Position numbers and translations under genes: made by a program
Part shown: in pieces, positions 1 through 8,591 of the stretch
Position numbering within the stretch: the first letter of the stretch is position 1
Layout: every line of letters starts with the position of its first letter
Notes under the pieces: model-generated
What the model saw: only the letters and a program-made list of their open reading frames with translations
Told to the model about the DNA's origin: nothing
The model's database searches: none
Assembly: GCA_031292435.1 (NCBI GenBank)
Contig: JARLHD010000026.1
Location: forward strand, 1-34,219
DNA from: Ignavibacteriaceae bacterium
GTDB taxonomy: Bacteria > Bacteroidota > Ignavibacteria > Ignavibacteriales > Ignavibacteriaceae
Length of the DNA stretch: 34,219 bases
Direction: 5' to 3'

Positions 1-701
1 ACATAATAAGTAGATTTGGATGTAGTATCATTAAGGAGAACATGCAAATCATTCTGGAGTTCTGTTATCTGATTTTCAATCCCCAATTTCTCATTTTGTA
101 ATGAGAGAAGTAAAGATTTCAAACGGATAACATCTGAAAGGAGCATTAATTTTTTATTATAAGCTCCTTCGACCGATTCAATTGTGCGGGAGAGATTAGG
201 AATAGATTCATTATAAAATTTAAGAGACTGCTGAAGGAAGAAAAGATCATAATAATCAGTCCGTAATTGATATTTTAATGTTCTTAACAAATCATAAAAT
301 GAAAATTCAGATAATTGTTTATTTATTTCAGAAATATGGACCTGTTTATCTTTTTTTCCGGCAAGAACAAAAAGCTGCTGAATTTGCACTTCAGTATTCC
401 CAGTTCTTGTGAAATCAAAATACCGGCGTGTTGATTGATTATAAATATTTTGTTCAATTGAGATATTTGGATTAGACCATAACCCGGCCTGCGTTATTTG
501 TGCATCCGCTGCATTTATATTATACCTGGAAGCAAGAAGCTGAAGGTTTTCCTTAAGAAATCTTTCCTCTGCAGTTTTTAAACTAACGAACACGGTGTCG
601 ACCTTGTAATCATCAGGTTTTGGATAAACACAAACAGACGTTATCCGAACAAGTAATATCACAGATATTATCCATATGAAGTTTGTTTTTAGCATTTTCA
701 T
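1..701 (-). CDS. TolC/CzcC-type outer-membrane efflux protein, N-terminal part (cut by window edge)
   Basis: The reading frame opens at an ATG at 701 and runs off the left edge, so about 233 residues are visible. It starts with a hydrophobic export signal (FIWIISVILLV). The mature part is long, amphipathic and helical, and includes the segment LKTAEERFLKENLQLLASRY followed by ITQAGLWSNPNISIEQN. This pattern (repeat of 'A...GLWSNPxxxxE') is typical of the outer-membrane factor of RND heavy-metal or multidrug efflux pumps (OEP/TolC family, CzcC-like). The protein would form the outer-membrane channel with an inner-membrane RND pump and a periplasmic adaptor, both presumably encoded to the left of the window. 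A second in-frame ATG lies at 695. The family call is from recognised sequence pattern; the substrate cannot be read from this fragment. Confidence 0.75.
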   Translation of the reverse strand, partial: MKMLKTNFIWIISVILLVRITSVCVYPKPDDYKVDTVFVSLKTAEERFLKENLQLLASRYNINAADAQITQAGLWSNPNISIEQNIYNQSTRRYFDFTRTGNTEVQIQQLFVLAGKKDKQVHISEINKQLSEFSFYDLLRTLKYQLRTDYYDLFFLQQSLKFYNESIPNLSRTIESVEGAYNKKLMLLSDVIRLKSLLLSLQNEKLGIENQITELQNDLHVLLNDTTSKSTYY

Positions 702-888
702 AAATATTCTATTCTGATTAAATATATTTTACCTTTAGGGCTATTGAATTAACAATAATTGCAAAAGTTGCACAAAGAAATAATGTAACAGTTCTTTTAC
801 AATGAAACGGCTATTGTTTTAAATACGAATCAAAACAAAGTCAATTAGATGTTAATTTATATAAGCTGAATGATGCGGAAGGGGGATC

Positions 889-1281
889 TCAAATAAGAAG
901 AGAATGATATTCGATGTAAAGTGTTTTTGAAATGGAAACAGAAATCAGAATTAATTTATTATCGTCCCTGTTTTCTGAATTATGTTTAGTGACATAATCA
1001 AAATCGGGAGCAAGAGATGGACTATCCTGATCGAATAAAACTTTGATAGAGTGGTGTAAACTTTCATTGATGGGGGCAGCAAGATGAGACAGATGGTAAA
1101 ACGGAACTAAACAAGCCTCAGGAACCCCATCAGTCATATCTTCCGTTGGTTCATCAGTATGAATTATCGAAACGTTGGGATAAAAATCGTCAAGATTTGC
1201 AGCATCGGCGAAAAACAAAAGAGCTAACATCCAGATAAGGAATGCCGGCAGATCCTTTATATATTTTCCGAATTTTATCAA
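889..1281 (-). CDS. Small exported protein upstream of the efflux gene, function unknown
   Basis: This frame gives 130 residues if it starts at a TTG at 1281; the first in-frame ATG is residue 18, inside the hydrophobic segment, so the TTG or an upstream non-ATG start is more likely. The N-terminus (residues about 11-28, LPAFLIWMLALLFFADA) looks like a signal peptide or membrane anchor. The rest is acidic and carries several histidines (HTDEP, FYHLSHLAAP, LHHS) and one cysteine, ending in YIEYHSLLI. It lies on the same strand 187 bases ahead of the TolC/CzcC-like gene. Small exported proteins often precede metal-efflux operons in Bacteroidota, so a metal-related role is possible but only inferred. 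I do not recognise a named family. Confidence 0.5.
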   Translation of the reverse strand: MIKFGKYIKDLPAFLIWMLALLFFADAANLDDFYPNVSIIHTDEPTEDMTDGVPEACLVPFYHLSHLAAPINESLHHSIKVLFDQDSPSLAPDFDYVTKHNSENRDDNKLILISVSISKTLYIEYHSLLI

Positions 1282-1401
1282 GAAAACCTTGAAAATAAAT
1301 GCATAATGTATTTAGAGATATAATTTAACATGTAGAACATATACTTAATAAAAAAGTCAAGGTGTGATTCAGAGTATCAACAAACCAAATCCATATTCCG
1401 G

Positions 1402-2040
1402 TTAATAAGTATATCCAATAGTAAGTGCAATAACTGAATTATAAAGTTTTTTACTTCCATCACTTGTAATATGTTCACCATACTTAATAACATTAAATGG
1501 TTCATCCAGAGATTTAAGACCAAAACAGTATTTAATTTCTAAGTTAAGTAAACCCGGACTAACATTTAAGGACTGTCGCACTCCGAAATTCAGACCATGA
1601 TCTGAAGCCGGTATCATTTCATTAATATTTACAGCACTTGATTGTCCTTCATTATCCGGAGTTATATTAGCACTGAGAAGACCGGCGAAATAAGCACCTG
1701 CAAGTACGGATGTCTTTCCTGATTCAGGTATAGGGAGGTTATAGATAAGATTTACAGGGAATTCAAGATAATTATATTTTTCAACTCCCGAAATATTAGG
1801 AAAAATGATTCGATCCATTCCCTTCTGAGATAAATACAGACCTGATTCGACAGAAATAAAATCCCTAAAACCATAACCAATTTTAATACCAGTAAGAAAA
1901 CCAGTGGAACCTCCTATTACACTTGGATCTTTTCCTTTTGTATTGGAAATATTTAAACCGGCTTCTACTCCGTAATTAATTTGAGCGGGTAATTCACTAA
2001 AAAGAGAAGTAACCAATAATACCAAAAATATTCTTTTCAT
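1402..2040 (-). CDS. PorT-family outer-membrane beta-barrel protein
   Basis: The 212-residue product starts at an ATG at 2040. Residues 1-19 form a signal peptide ending SELPAQ. The mature chain has alternating short amphipathic strands with the hallmarks of the Bacteroidota 'outer membrane protein beta-barrel' family (PorT-like): INYGVEAGLNISN near the start, a SVESGLYLSQKG strand, a YLEFPVNLIYNLP strand, and a terminal strand ending in IGYTY with an aromatic last residue. The protein is expected in the outer membrane. Members of this large family are rarely assigned a precise role, and the neighbouring envelope genes do not narrow it. A paralogue of the same general type is encoded at 32847-33644. 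Confidence 0.75.
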   Translation of the reverse strand: MKRIFLVLLVTSLFSELPAQINYGVEAGLNISNTKGKDPSVIGGSTGFLTGIKIGYGFRDFISVESGLYLSQKGMDRIIFPNISGVEKYNYLEFPVNLIYNLPIPESGKTSVLAGAYFAGLLSANITPDNEGQSSAVNINEMIPASDHGLNFGVRQSLNVSPGLLNLEIKYCFGLKSLDEPFNVIKYGEHITSDGSKKLYNSVIALTIGYTY

Positions 2041-2257
2041 ATTAAATATGTCAATTAGATTTTAATAAAATAAGTAATCTGATTTTTAAGGAATGAATAT
2101 AATCCATTTATATTTAATATACCATGATGGTTTGATGAGTTAAAAGCCATTATTAAATTTTAGCCATAATTATCCTCCAACTGCAAGGATTGGTTGTCAC
2201 CAAGCAATGCGTGATTGTTATTTTAATTTCATAACATTTGTTTGAATTTTGAAAAAA

Positions 2258-2911
2258 TCACTTTGGGTTGCCGACAAGCCATTGTTTGGATTCGAGTACT
2301 CCAACACTTCCCTTTTCGGAATTTAACTGATAGTACATGCGGGCTTTAGTTATATCTCCTTTTAATCCGTAGGATAATGCAAGATAGTATAAGCTTTCTG
2401 ATTCGGGGTTAATTTCTTTGAAGTTCCGTATTGCATTATCGTATTCACCTTTTTTAAGATAGGATGAACCGATTATTGTTAATGCATTATTTTTAAGAGA
2501 ATAACCGAAGCTGTTTGTTTTATCTGTTTCTTTTTTTGTGAACATGCCTTTCATAGTATGGTCAAAAAGAGTTTCTTCTTTCTGCCAATAGGCTTTATAG
2601 AACAGATCGCTACTCTTTACATTCTGAGCATAAGTTATAGCTTCCTTATAATTGCCTCGAGAGAAGGAAATTCTTGCCAACTGGAGGTCGGCATAGGGAA
2701 TCAGGGATTCGTTTTCTTTATCATCGGAATTTAAGAAGAGTTTATATTCGGTAAATGCTTTATCAAAATCACCATTCTGATAGGCAACGCCTGCTTCACG
2801 GAAATATGGGTTTGAATGTATCGGTTTCTGATCGTCACTACCGCATCCAACAAAATACAGAGTGATGAAAAATATATATAAAATAATACAATATATAAAC
2901 CATTTAACCAT
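2258..2911 (-). CDS. TPR-repeat lipoprotein
   Basis: The best start is the ATG at 2911, preceded by AAGGA seven bases upstream; a TTG two codons earlier has no such support. The 217-residue product begins with a hydrophobic stretch ending in a lipobox (LYFVGC then GSDD), so it is a lipoprotein. Downstream are tetratricopeptide-like helical pairs: FREAGVAYQNGDFDKAFTEY, then LQLARISFSRGNYKEAITYA, then a third repeat GSSYLKKGEYDNAIRNF and LYYLALSYGLKGDITKARMY. TPR proteins act as protein-binding scaffolds. There is no catalytic domain. The partner is unknown; envelope genes flank it on both sides on the same strand, but gaps of over 200 bases argue against a tight operon. Confidence 0.75.
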   Translation of the reverse strand: MVKWFIYCIILYIFFITLYFVGCGSDDQKPIHSNPYFREAGVAYQNGDFDKAFTEYKLFLNSDDKENESLIPYADLQLARISFSRGNYKEAITYAQNVKSSDLFYKAYWQKEETLFDHTMKGMFTKKETDKTNSFGYSLKNNALTIIGSSYLKKGEYDNAIRNFKEINPESESLYYLALSYGLKGDITKARMYYQLNSEKGSVGVLESKQWLVGNPK

Positions 2912-3133
2912 GTACAATCCTTAACAAAATGGATGTAAGTAATAGGATAAATCAAAGGGAATGCCAAATATATATTGAATACAGAGGGAGTTTTCAGGAA
3001 GAAACAGATAGTTAATATGCCAAAATGGAAAGGTGGATTATCATTATGCAAGGGAAGGATAAGAAATCATAAAAAAGGGAATTAAGTTATAATCCATTCT
3101 TAATTGAAACGATACCTGATAATCAACAAGTAA

Positions 3134-4420
3134 TCAGAGCCAGTTATTAAAAGTAAAATTCAGGGAATAGAATTGAGTGTTATTTAAAATTGAATCAGGG
3201 GTGTTGACCAGGCTCTGATTATATTTTATGCCAATATGGTTAAGAACATATTTCATGAAGTTATCTTCAAAAATACCGGGATCAATCAGGGCGAATGTTT
3301 TAAGCAAACCTGATAAACTAACTGAATAGCCACCAGTTTTGAAATTACGGTTACCATTATCGGGATCCTCTGAAAAACTACCACCATAGATGTAAACAGA
3401 TTCAAAGAAGTTTAATTCCCATCCTTTAAGTTTATCTGTTTCTTTATTTGTTTTGCCAAGAATGACTTCCTTAAAGAAATTTATATCACCGAGACCGGGC
3501 TGGTATATGGGTAGGCCGGCACTATTATATTTTACACAAAGATCGTTAGCTTCGACAGTCCAATTAAATGACAAAGGAGTCAAGGTGATATCATTCTTAT
3601 CATATTGGAAACCTAAAGTGAGTCCGATACCTGCGCGGGCTAATCTTGGAAGAGGATCTGCCTGTCCGGGATCCATATAAGATATTGATTCCTGACCGAG
3701 GTTACTTTTTGAAATACCAAGGCTGAAATTGACAAGAGGAGAAATGCTATTATTTATTTTTACAGGTTGGTTAATAATTTTTGAAGTTATAGAAACAAGA
3801 GGAGCATCTATAAGAAAGCCGAGGTCATAGAGGTTAGCTGATGCAGGTCCATATTCCTGTTCACCAGCGGTAGGGTAATGGTTTATAACTGAAGTAATAT
3901 GCTTATAAGTAAATCCGATTGATACTCTTACAAAATAATCGATACCAAGACCAAGAGTTACCTGGTTAGATTCATCATAGTCGGCACTTTGGTAGGAAGC
4001 ATCAGGGCCACTTCCGGGATAAAAATTATCACTATGAAAATGAATATTGGAATAAGAAATACCGACACTAACGGGGGGAAGCTGAGGGTAAAATTTATTA
4101 AAGTTGGTACCTGCATTAGCGACAATTGTGCGAATCCATAAATCAGCATCATATATATGAAAGGAAGGAATCCAATCAGAATAATTTTCATTAAGGGTGA
4201 AGAAAGAGTTATTGAGACTCTGCATTCCCAGATGAGCAGGGTTTGTAGTAAGGGCAGCTGGATTATCTGTTATATGAGCAACAGAGGCATAACCCATACC
4301 CAACATTTCAGGGTTTGTTGGAATCTGTAAAAAGGGTAATGCTGCTTCACCCTGGGCAAATGTGAAATCAGAAGAGAGACAGGAAAGGAGGAGAACACTG
4401 ATTAGAACTATTTTTTTCAT
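3134..4420 (-). CDS. PorV/PorQ-family outer-membrane protein
   Basis: The start is placed at the ATG at 4420, because residues MKKIVLISVLLLSCLSS then form a proper signal peptide ending TFAQ; an upstream TTG would add eight charged or unsuitable residues. The 428-residue protein has, just after the signal, the family's conserved opening: FLQIPTNPEMLGMGYASVA followed by DNPAALTTNPAHLG. That opening is characteristic of the FadL-like PorV/PorQ (UPF0164-like) barrels of Bacteroidota and relatives, some of which shuttle type IX secretion cargo. The remainder is beta-rich with many aromatic/Gly strands, ending in FNNWL, an aromatic C-terminus suited to barrel assembly. No other type IX secretion gene is in the window, so a secretion role is not established. 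Confidence 0.75.
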   Translation of the reverse strand: MKKIVLISVLLLSCLSSDFTFAQGEAALPFLQIPTNPEMLGMGYASVAHITDNPAALTTNPAHLGMQSLNNSFFTLNENYSDWIPSFHIYDADLWIRTIVANAGTNFNKFYPQLPPVSVGISYSNIHFHSDNFYPGSGPDASYQSADYDESNQVTLGLGIDYFVRVSIGFTYKHITSVINHYPTAGEQEYGPASANLYDLGFLIDAPLVSITSKIINQPVKINNSISPLVNFSLGISKSNLGQESISYMDPGQADPLPRLARAGIGLTLGFQYDKNDITLTPLSFNWTVEANDLCVKYNSAGLPIYQPGLGDINFFKEVILGKTNKETDKLKGWELNFFESVYIYGGSFSEDPDNGNRNFKTGGYSVSLSGLLKTFALIDPGIFEDNFMKYVLNHIGIKYNQSLVNTPDSILNNTQFYSLNFTFNNWL

Positions 4421-4543
4421 AGTTGGACCCAAATTTAAAACCAATAGTTAAAAATATAGGATTTAATTAATAACATCAAAGTAAATAGGGAGATTGGAGA
4501 TCAGATGCTGGGAATGATTACTTAAATTTAAAAGAGAAATAGA

Positions 4544-4675
4544 TTAATGAGGATGGGCAATCATAATGAAGAGCATCCAGGCACCCCACAAAATAATCCA
4601 GCCGAAGAGAATGAATGCAAGATAGAGGACGATGTTGTAGTTATGAATCCAGATTTTAGCTTTTGCGAAGATCAT
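4544..4675 (-). CDS. Small single-span membrane protein, 43 residues
   Basis: This short frame reads MIFAKAKIWIHNYNI, then a hydrophobic, tryptophan-rich span of about 22 residues (VLYLAFILFGWIILWGAWML), then FIMIAHPH and a TAA stop. The start at 4675 is supported by a GGAG six bases upstream; an in-frame ATG at 4687 would add four residues but would itself contain that GGAG. The layout (short charged N-terminus, one membrane helix, short His-containing tail) resembles small accessory subunits of membrane complexes, but no family is recognised. It fills an otherwise empty stretch between the PorV-like gene and the divergent etf operon. It could be a chance frame, although the ribosome site and clean membrane span argue for a real gene. 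Confidence 0.5.
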   Translation of the reverse strand: MIFAKAKIWIHNYNIVLYLAFILFGWIILWGAWMLFIMIAHPH

Positions 4676-4767
4676 TTCAGACTCCATTAGTCGTTTTTGC
4701 AAATGACGCAATAAGTATACCAATATTCTAATTAAAATAAAACCAAATATCTAATAGAATTAAGGGG

Positions 4768-4780
4768 AGGTAAATTACCT
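4768..4780. promoter_or_regulatory. 13-bp perfect palindrome upstream of etfB
   Basis: AGGTAA-A-TTACCT is a perfect 6-1-6 inverted repeat about 140 bases before the etfB start, in the intergenic region between the divergent small membrane gene and the etf operon. It is the size of a typical dimeric-repressor site. No regulator is encoded nearby, so an operator role is only a suggestion. Confidence 0.25.
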
Positions 4781-4920
4781 GTTCTCATTTGTAGGAAAGG
4801 ATATTTCAAAGTTGATAAATAATTCAACAATCTGTATCAAAACTTGCAATAATCCCATCTTTCCTCTATTTTTTCGTGGAATATTTTTTGAGTTTGGAAA
4901 CACTATACATTTGGAGCAAT

Positions 4921-5808
4921 ATGTTCAATTCTATCGTATTAGTTAAGCAAGTACCGGACACGGCAAACATATCCGGGAAGGTTATGAAGGATGATGGTAC
5001 AGTAAACCGTTCAAAATTGCCTGCTATTTTTAATCATGAGGACAAAGTTGCATTAGAATTAGCGTTAAGGATAAAGGAAACATATGGCGGAAAGGTAACT
5101 GCGATAACGATGGGTCCCCCGAGAGCCTCGGATATATTAAGGGAATGCCTTTATATGGGAGCAGATGCTGTTTACCTGATAAGCGATAGGAAATTTGCGG
5201 GTGCAGATACACTGGCGACTTCTTATGTGTTGAGTGAAGCTATCAAAAAGATTGGAAATTATGATTTTATATTTGCAGGAAGGCAGGCAATTGACGGAGA
5301 TACGGCGCAAGTTGGTCCCCAAACTGCTGAAAAGCTGAATATACCACAGGTTACTTATGTTGAGGAAATAATCAACTGTAAAAAGGACAGGGTTACAATA
5401 AGAAAAAAGATTGAGGGGGGATATGAGATTGTTGAAGCGGCATATCCGGTACTGCTAACTATTATTAAAGATGCGGCGGAATCGAGACCTTATAAGGCAA
5501 AAAGAATAATGGCGTATAAGAATGCAAAGTCGCTGACCGATCTTGAAGGAATGACAGAGGGAAACTCTTTGCTGTATACGGATAAACTGGTACACGAATA
5601 CCAGGAGAAGAATCTATTCATTCCAACATTTACGATGGACGAGCTAAAACTTGATCCCGAGAGATGCGGTGTAAAGGGTTCGCCGACGAAAGTATTTAAG
5701 ATTGAATCGGTTGTATTAGGGGGCGGGAATCACATTAAGGTAGAAGCAACTAAAACAGGGATAGGAAATTTAATTGACCAGCTAATGGCTGACCACATTT
5801 TTGGATAA
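4921..5808 (+). CDS. etfB: Electron transfer flavoprotein beta subunit
   Basis: The start is the ATG at 4921, with GGAG four bases upstream; an upstream ATG at 4876 would add a non-homologous extension before the family's opening IVLVKQVPDT. The 295-residue product is normal length for EtfB. It carries the conserved segments AITMGPPRASDILRECLYMG (60-80), FAGADTLATS (92-101) and FAGRQAIDGDTAQVGPQ (118-134), the last lining the beta-subunit nucleotide site. The RQAIDGDTAQVGP form is the one seen in Etf partners of anaerobic acyl-CoA dehydrogenases, including flavin-bifurcating Etfs, where mitochondrial-type EtfB has a different sequence (AIDDDCNQ). It is followed 14 bases later by etfA and then by an acyl-CoA dehydrogenase, so the three products probably act together. 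Confidence 0.93.
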   Translation: MFNSIVLVKQVPDTANISGKVMKDDGTVNRSKLPAIFNHEDKVALELALRIKETYGGKVTAITMGPPRASDILRECLYMGADAVYLISDRKFAGADTLATSYVLSEAIKKIGNYDFIFAGRQAIDGDTAQVGPQTAEKLNIPQVTYVEEIINCKKDRVTIRKKIEGGYEIVEAAYPVLLTIIKDAAESRPYKAKRIMAYKNAKSLTDLEGMTEGNSLLYTDKLVHEYQEKNLFIPTFTMDELKLDPERCGVKGSPTKVFKIESVVLGGGNHIKVEATKTGIGNLIDQLMADHIFG

Positions 5809-5822
5809 GGAAATTAATTTAT

Positions 5823-6842
5823 ATGAATAAGCTTTCAAATGAAGTATGGGTTTTTATTGAGCAGAGAAACGGCAAGCCGGCTGATGTTTCTTTTGAACTT
5901 CTGAGCAAGGGACACAAGCTTGCTTTGAATATGGGGGGAGTCCTGAAGGCGGTTTTAATAGGCGACCAGGTTAAGGGTATTGCAAAGGAAACGTTCAGCT
6001 ATGGAGTTGATGAAGCGATTGTAATAGAACATCCTGATCTTCTTGCATACAAAACGATGCCATACAGTAGGATAATGAACCAACTTGTTAATGAAGCTCA
6101 ACCAAGAATAGTTTTATTCGGCGCAACTATAATAGGAAGGGATCTGGCTCCAAGGGTTGCATCAAATACGAAGAGCGGACTTACGGCTGACTGCACCGAT
6201 CTTAAGATTGATACTATTAAATATTTAGGGAAAGAGTATAAGGACCTGCTATTGCAGATACGTCCAGCTTTCGGGGGAAATATAATTGCGACTATCATTA
6301 CTCCTGATAATCCGACACAGATTGCAACTGTGAGGGAAGGGGTAATGGAGAAACATACATCGACTGCTGTTAAGGAAATAAAGATTACGGAAATACCTTT
6401 TAAGCCGGACCCTTCTGATGATCTTGTACGAATAATTGAGCAGAATGTAGAGGAAAGCAAAATTAATCTTAAAGGGGCGCCAATAATTGTGTCGGGTGGG
6501 TACGGGTTAGGGACGAAGGAGAACTTCAAACTTATTTACGATCTTGCTCATACGATTGGAGGAGAGGTTGCGGGAAGCAGGGCTGCAGTGGATGCCGGAT
6601 TTATTCCACCTGAGAGGCAAGTCGGGCAGACAGGAGTAACGGTGAGACCGAAACTTTACATTGCGATAGGAATTTCCGGAGCGATACAGCACAGGGCAGG
6701 GATGCAGGAATCCAATAAGATAATTGCGATCAACAGTGATCCTGATGCGCCGATATTCGGTGTGAGTCATTACGGAATAGTTGGAGATGCAGCAGAAGTA
6801 ATACCAAATTTTATAGAAGCGTATAAACAAAAATTGAAATAA
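5823..6842 (+). CDS. etfA: Electron transfer flavoprotein alpha subunit
   Basis: The 339-residue product pairs with EtfB to form the heterodimer that carries FAD and moves electrons between dehydrogenases and other carriers. The C-terminal FAD domain is plain: AGSRAAVDAGFIP (250-262), QVGQTG (266-271), LYIAIGISGAIQHRAGM (279-294) and INSDPDAPIF (303-312). The N-terminal half has the expected alpha/beta domain with LFGATIIGRDLAPRVA (98-113). It begins 14 bases after etfB, and the acyl-CoA dehydrogenase begins 8 bases after it, both with ribosome sites (AAGGA), so this is one transcription unit. Length and motifs are complete; nothing is missing. Confidence 0.94.
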   Translation: MNKLSNEVWVFIEQRNGKPADVSFELLSKGHKLALNMGGVLKAVLIGDQVKGIAKETFSYGVDEAIVIEHPDLLAYKTMPYSRIMNQLVNEAQPRIVLFGATIIGRDLAPRVASNTKSGLTADCTDLKIDTIKYLGKEYKDLLLQIRPAFGGNIIATIITPDNPTQIATVREGVMEKHTSTAVKEIKITEIPFKPDPSDDLVRIIEQNVEESKINLKGAPIIVSGGYGLGTKENFKLIYDLAHTIGGEVAGSRAAVDAGFIPPERQVGQTGVTVRPKLYIAIGISGAIQHRAGMQESNKIIAINSDPDAPIFGVSHYGIVGDAAEVIPNFIEAYKQKLK

Positions 6843-6850
6843 AGGATATT

Positions 6851-8572
6851 ATGCCGAATTTTTTCACAGATAACAGTGATTTACAGTTCCAGTTCAAAAA
6901 TCTTGATTTAAAGGATATAGTAGGAATAGCAGAAGATAATTATGAACAGGCAAAGGAATATAATTATGCACCTGTAAATTATGAAGATGCCATAGAAAAT
7001 TACCGGAAGGTACTTGAAGTGCTAGGAGATATAGCGGGAAACTTTATAGAACCCAGGGCTGCTGAAGTAGATATTGAGGGAGCTCATTTAATAGACGGGA
7101 AGGTACATTACGCGAAAGGAACGCAGGAAAACTTAAAGCAGCTATCGCAGGCTGATTTGATGGGGATGATATTCCCGCGTAAATACGGCGGACTTAATTT
7201 TCCGTTCACAATTTATGTTATGGCAAATGAGATAATATCGAGAGCAGATGCATCGCTGATGAATATATTCGGGTTACAGGATATTGGGGATACAATAAAG
7301 AAATTCGGAAATGAGAGCCAGAGGCAGGAATTTATACCCAGATTCTGTACCGGGGAAGTTACCGGAGCCATGGTATTGACGGAACCGGATGCAGGGAGCG
7401 ATCTGCAGGCAGCAAAGTTACAGGCATACCAGGACTCAGAAGGAAAATGGCTGTTAAAGGGATGCAAAAGATTTATTACAAACGGGAACGGAGAAATCCT
7501 GCTTGTTATGGCAAGATCGGAACCGGGGACAAAGGACGGAAGAGGATTGAGTTTATTTGCCTGTTACAGTGATCATACAGTGAAAGTAAGAAGAATTGAA
7601 AACAAACTTGGAATACATGGTTCGCCAACATGCGAGCTGCAGTTTAATGATACACCTGCGCAGTTAGTGGGACAGAGAAAATTCGGTTTGATTAAGTATG
7701 TTATTGACCTTATGTTCAGGGCGAGGATGGGAGTTTCCGCGCAGGCGCTGGGAGTTTCACAGGCGGCATTCAACGAAGCTTTGAAGTATGCGAAGGAAAG
7801 GGAGCAATTTGGTAAAGCTATATATAATATACCTGTTGTTACCAACATGTTAATAGACATGAAAGAAAAGATTGAGAGCAACCGTTCACTTTTTTACAAT
7901 ACAGCAATAGCGGTTGACAGGAAAGAAAAAATTGAAGAGTTAATTGATAAGCTGAAGGAGCAGGGTAAACCATTTTCAGAGGAAACTCAAAAACTAAAGA
8001 ACGCTGTGAGACTTGTTAATTTACTTACACCAATGACAAAATATATATTGTCAGAATCGGCAAATAAAATAACGCATGATGCAATTCAGATACACGGCGG
8101 AACAGGCTACATGAAGGAATTCAATGTGGAAAGGCATGCACGGGATGCACGCATAACAAACATATATGAAGGCACTTCGCAATTACAGATTGTTGCTGCA
8201 AGCGGAGGTGTAATTAATGATATACTAGCAGAGTATTTTGATGAAAGGGAAAAAAGAGAATACAAGGGAGGCTTAGGCAGACTTGCCGGTTTCCTGAAAG
8301 AGATAAGGGAAATATTCAAGGAAGCATTAAAATATGTACTGGACAAAAAGGACCCTTCATTCCAGGATGTTGCATCGAAGGACCTTCTTGAACTTTACAG
8401 TTATTTATATATCGGCTACCTGTTATTAGGAGAGTCGGAGATAGAGCCAAAGAAAATATTTATAGCAAACAGGTATATCCTTAATTCATTAGCAAATGCA
8501 AGAAAGAATTTTGAATCAATAAAGAATGAAACCTTTTCTGATATTATGCATGCAGAAGAGATCTTAAATTAA
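6851..8572 (+). CDS. Acyl-CoA dehydrogenase, long form with C-terminal extension
   Basis: This 573-residue flavoenzyme introduces a double bond into acyl-CoA and passes electrons to Etf. Conserved features in order: VLTEPDAGSDLQ (175-186) contacting FAD, FITNG (208-212), R-x-x-x-GVSAQALGVSQAA (290-306), AKEREQFGK (314-322), IQIHGGTGYM (412-421) and IYEGTSQLQI (438-447), in which Glu440 is the catalytic base. At 573 residues it is much longer than the usual 380: it has about 50 extra residues at the N-terminus, a charged insert at about 355-385, and about 125 residues after the catalytic loop that are predicted to be helical. Such enlarged forms are common in Bacteroidota and in VLCAD-like groups. 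Substrate chain length cannot be read from the sequence. A good ribosome site (AAGGA, four bases before the ATG) decides the start. Confidence 0.92.
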   Translation: MPNFFTDNSDLQFQFKNLDLKDIVGIAEDNYEQAKEYNYAPVNYEDAIENYRKVLEVLGDIAGNFIEPRAAEVDIEGAHLIDGKVHYAKGTQENLKQLSQADLMGMIFPRKYGGLNFPFTIYVMANEIISRADASLMNIFGLQDIGDTIKKFGNESQRQEFIPRFCTGEVTGAMVLTEPDAGSDLQAAKLQAYQDSEGKWLLKGCKRFITNGNGEILLVMARSEPGTKDGRGLSLFACYSDHTVKVRRIENKLGIHGSPTCELQFNDTPAQLVGQRKFGLIKYVIDLMFRARMGVSAQALGVSQAAFNEALKYAKEREQFGKAIYNIPVVTNMLIDMKEKIESNRSLFYNTAIAVDRKEKIEELIDKLKEQGKPFSEETQKLKNAVRLVNLLTPMTKYILSESANKITHDAIQIHGGTGYMKEFNVERHARDARITNIYEGTSQLQIVAASGGVINDILAEYFDEREKREYKGGLGRLAGFLKEIREIFKEALKYVLDKKDPSFQDVASKDLLELYSYLYIGYLLLGESEIEPKKIFIANRYILNSLANARKNFESIKNETFSDIMHAEEILN

Positions 8573-8591
8573 ATTTTATTAAAGGTGTAAA

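Noticed and set aside
2190..2210. Short TTGGT/ACCAA hairpin near 2190-2210
   Set aside because: Only five base pairs, no T run on either side, and no gene end close enough to need a terminator.
2731..3051. 106-codon minus-strand frame with hydrophobic segments
   Set aside because: It overlaps the start of the well-supported TPR lipoprotein gene in another frame and looks like low-complexity AT-rich translation.
6098..6529. 143-codon minus-strand frame inside etfA
   Set aside because: Antisense shadow of etfA, whose family motifs are complete.
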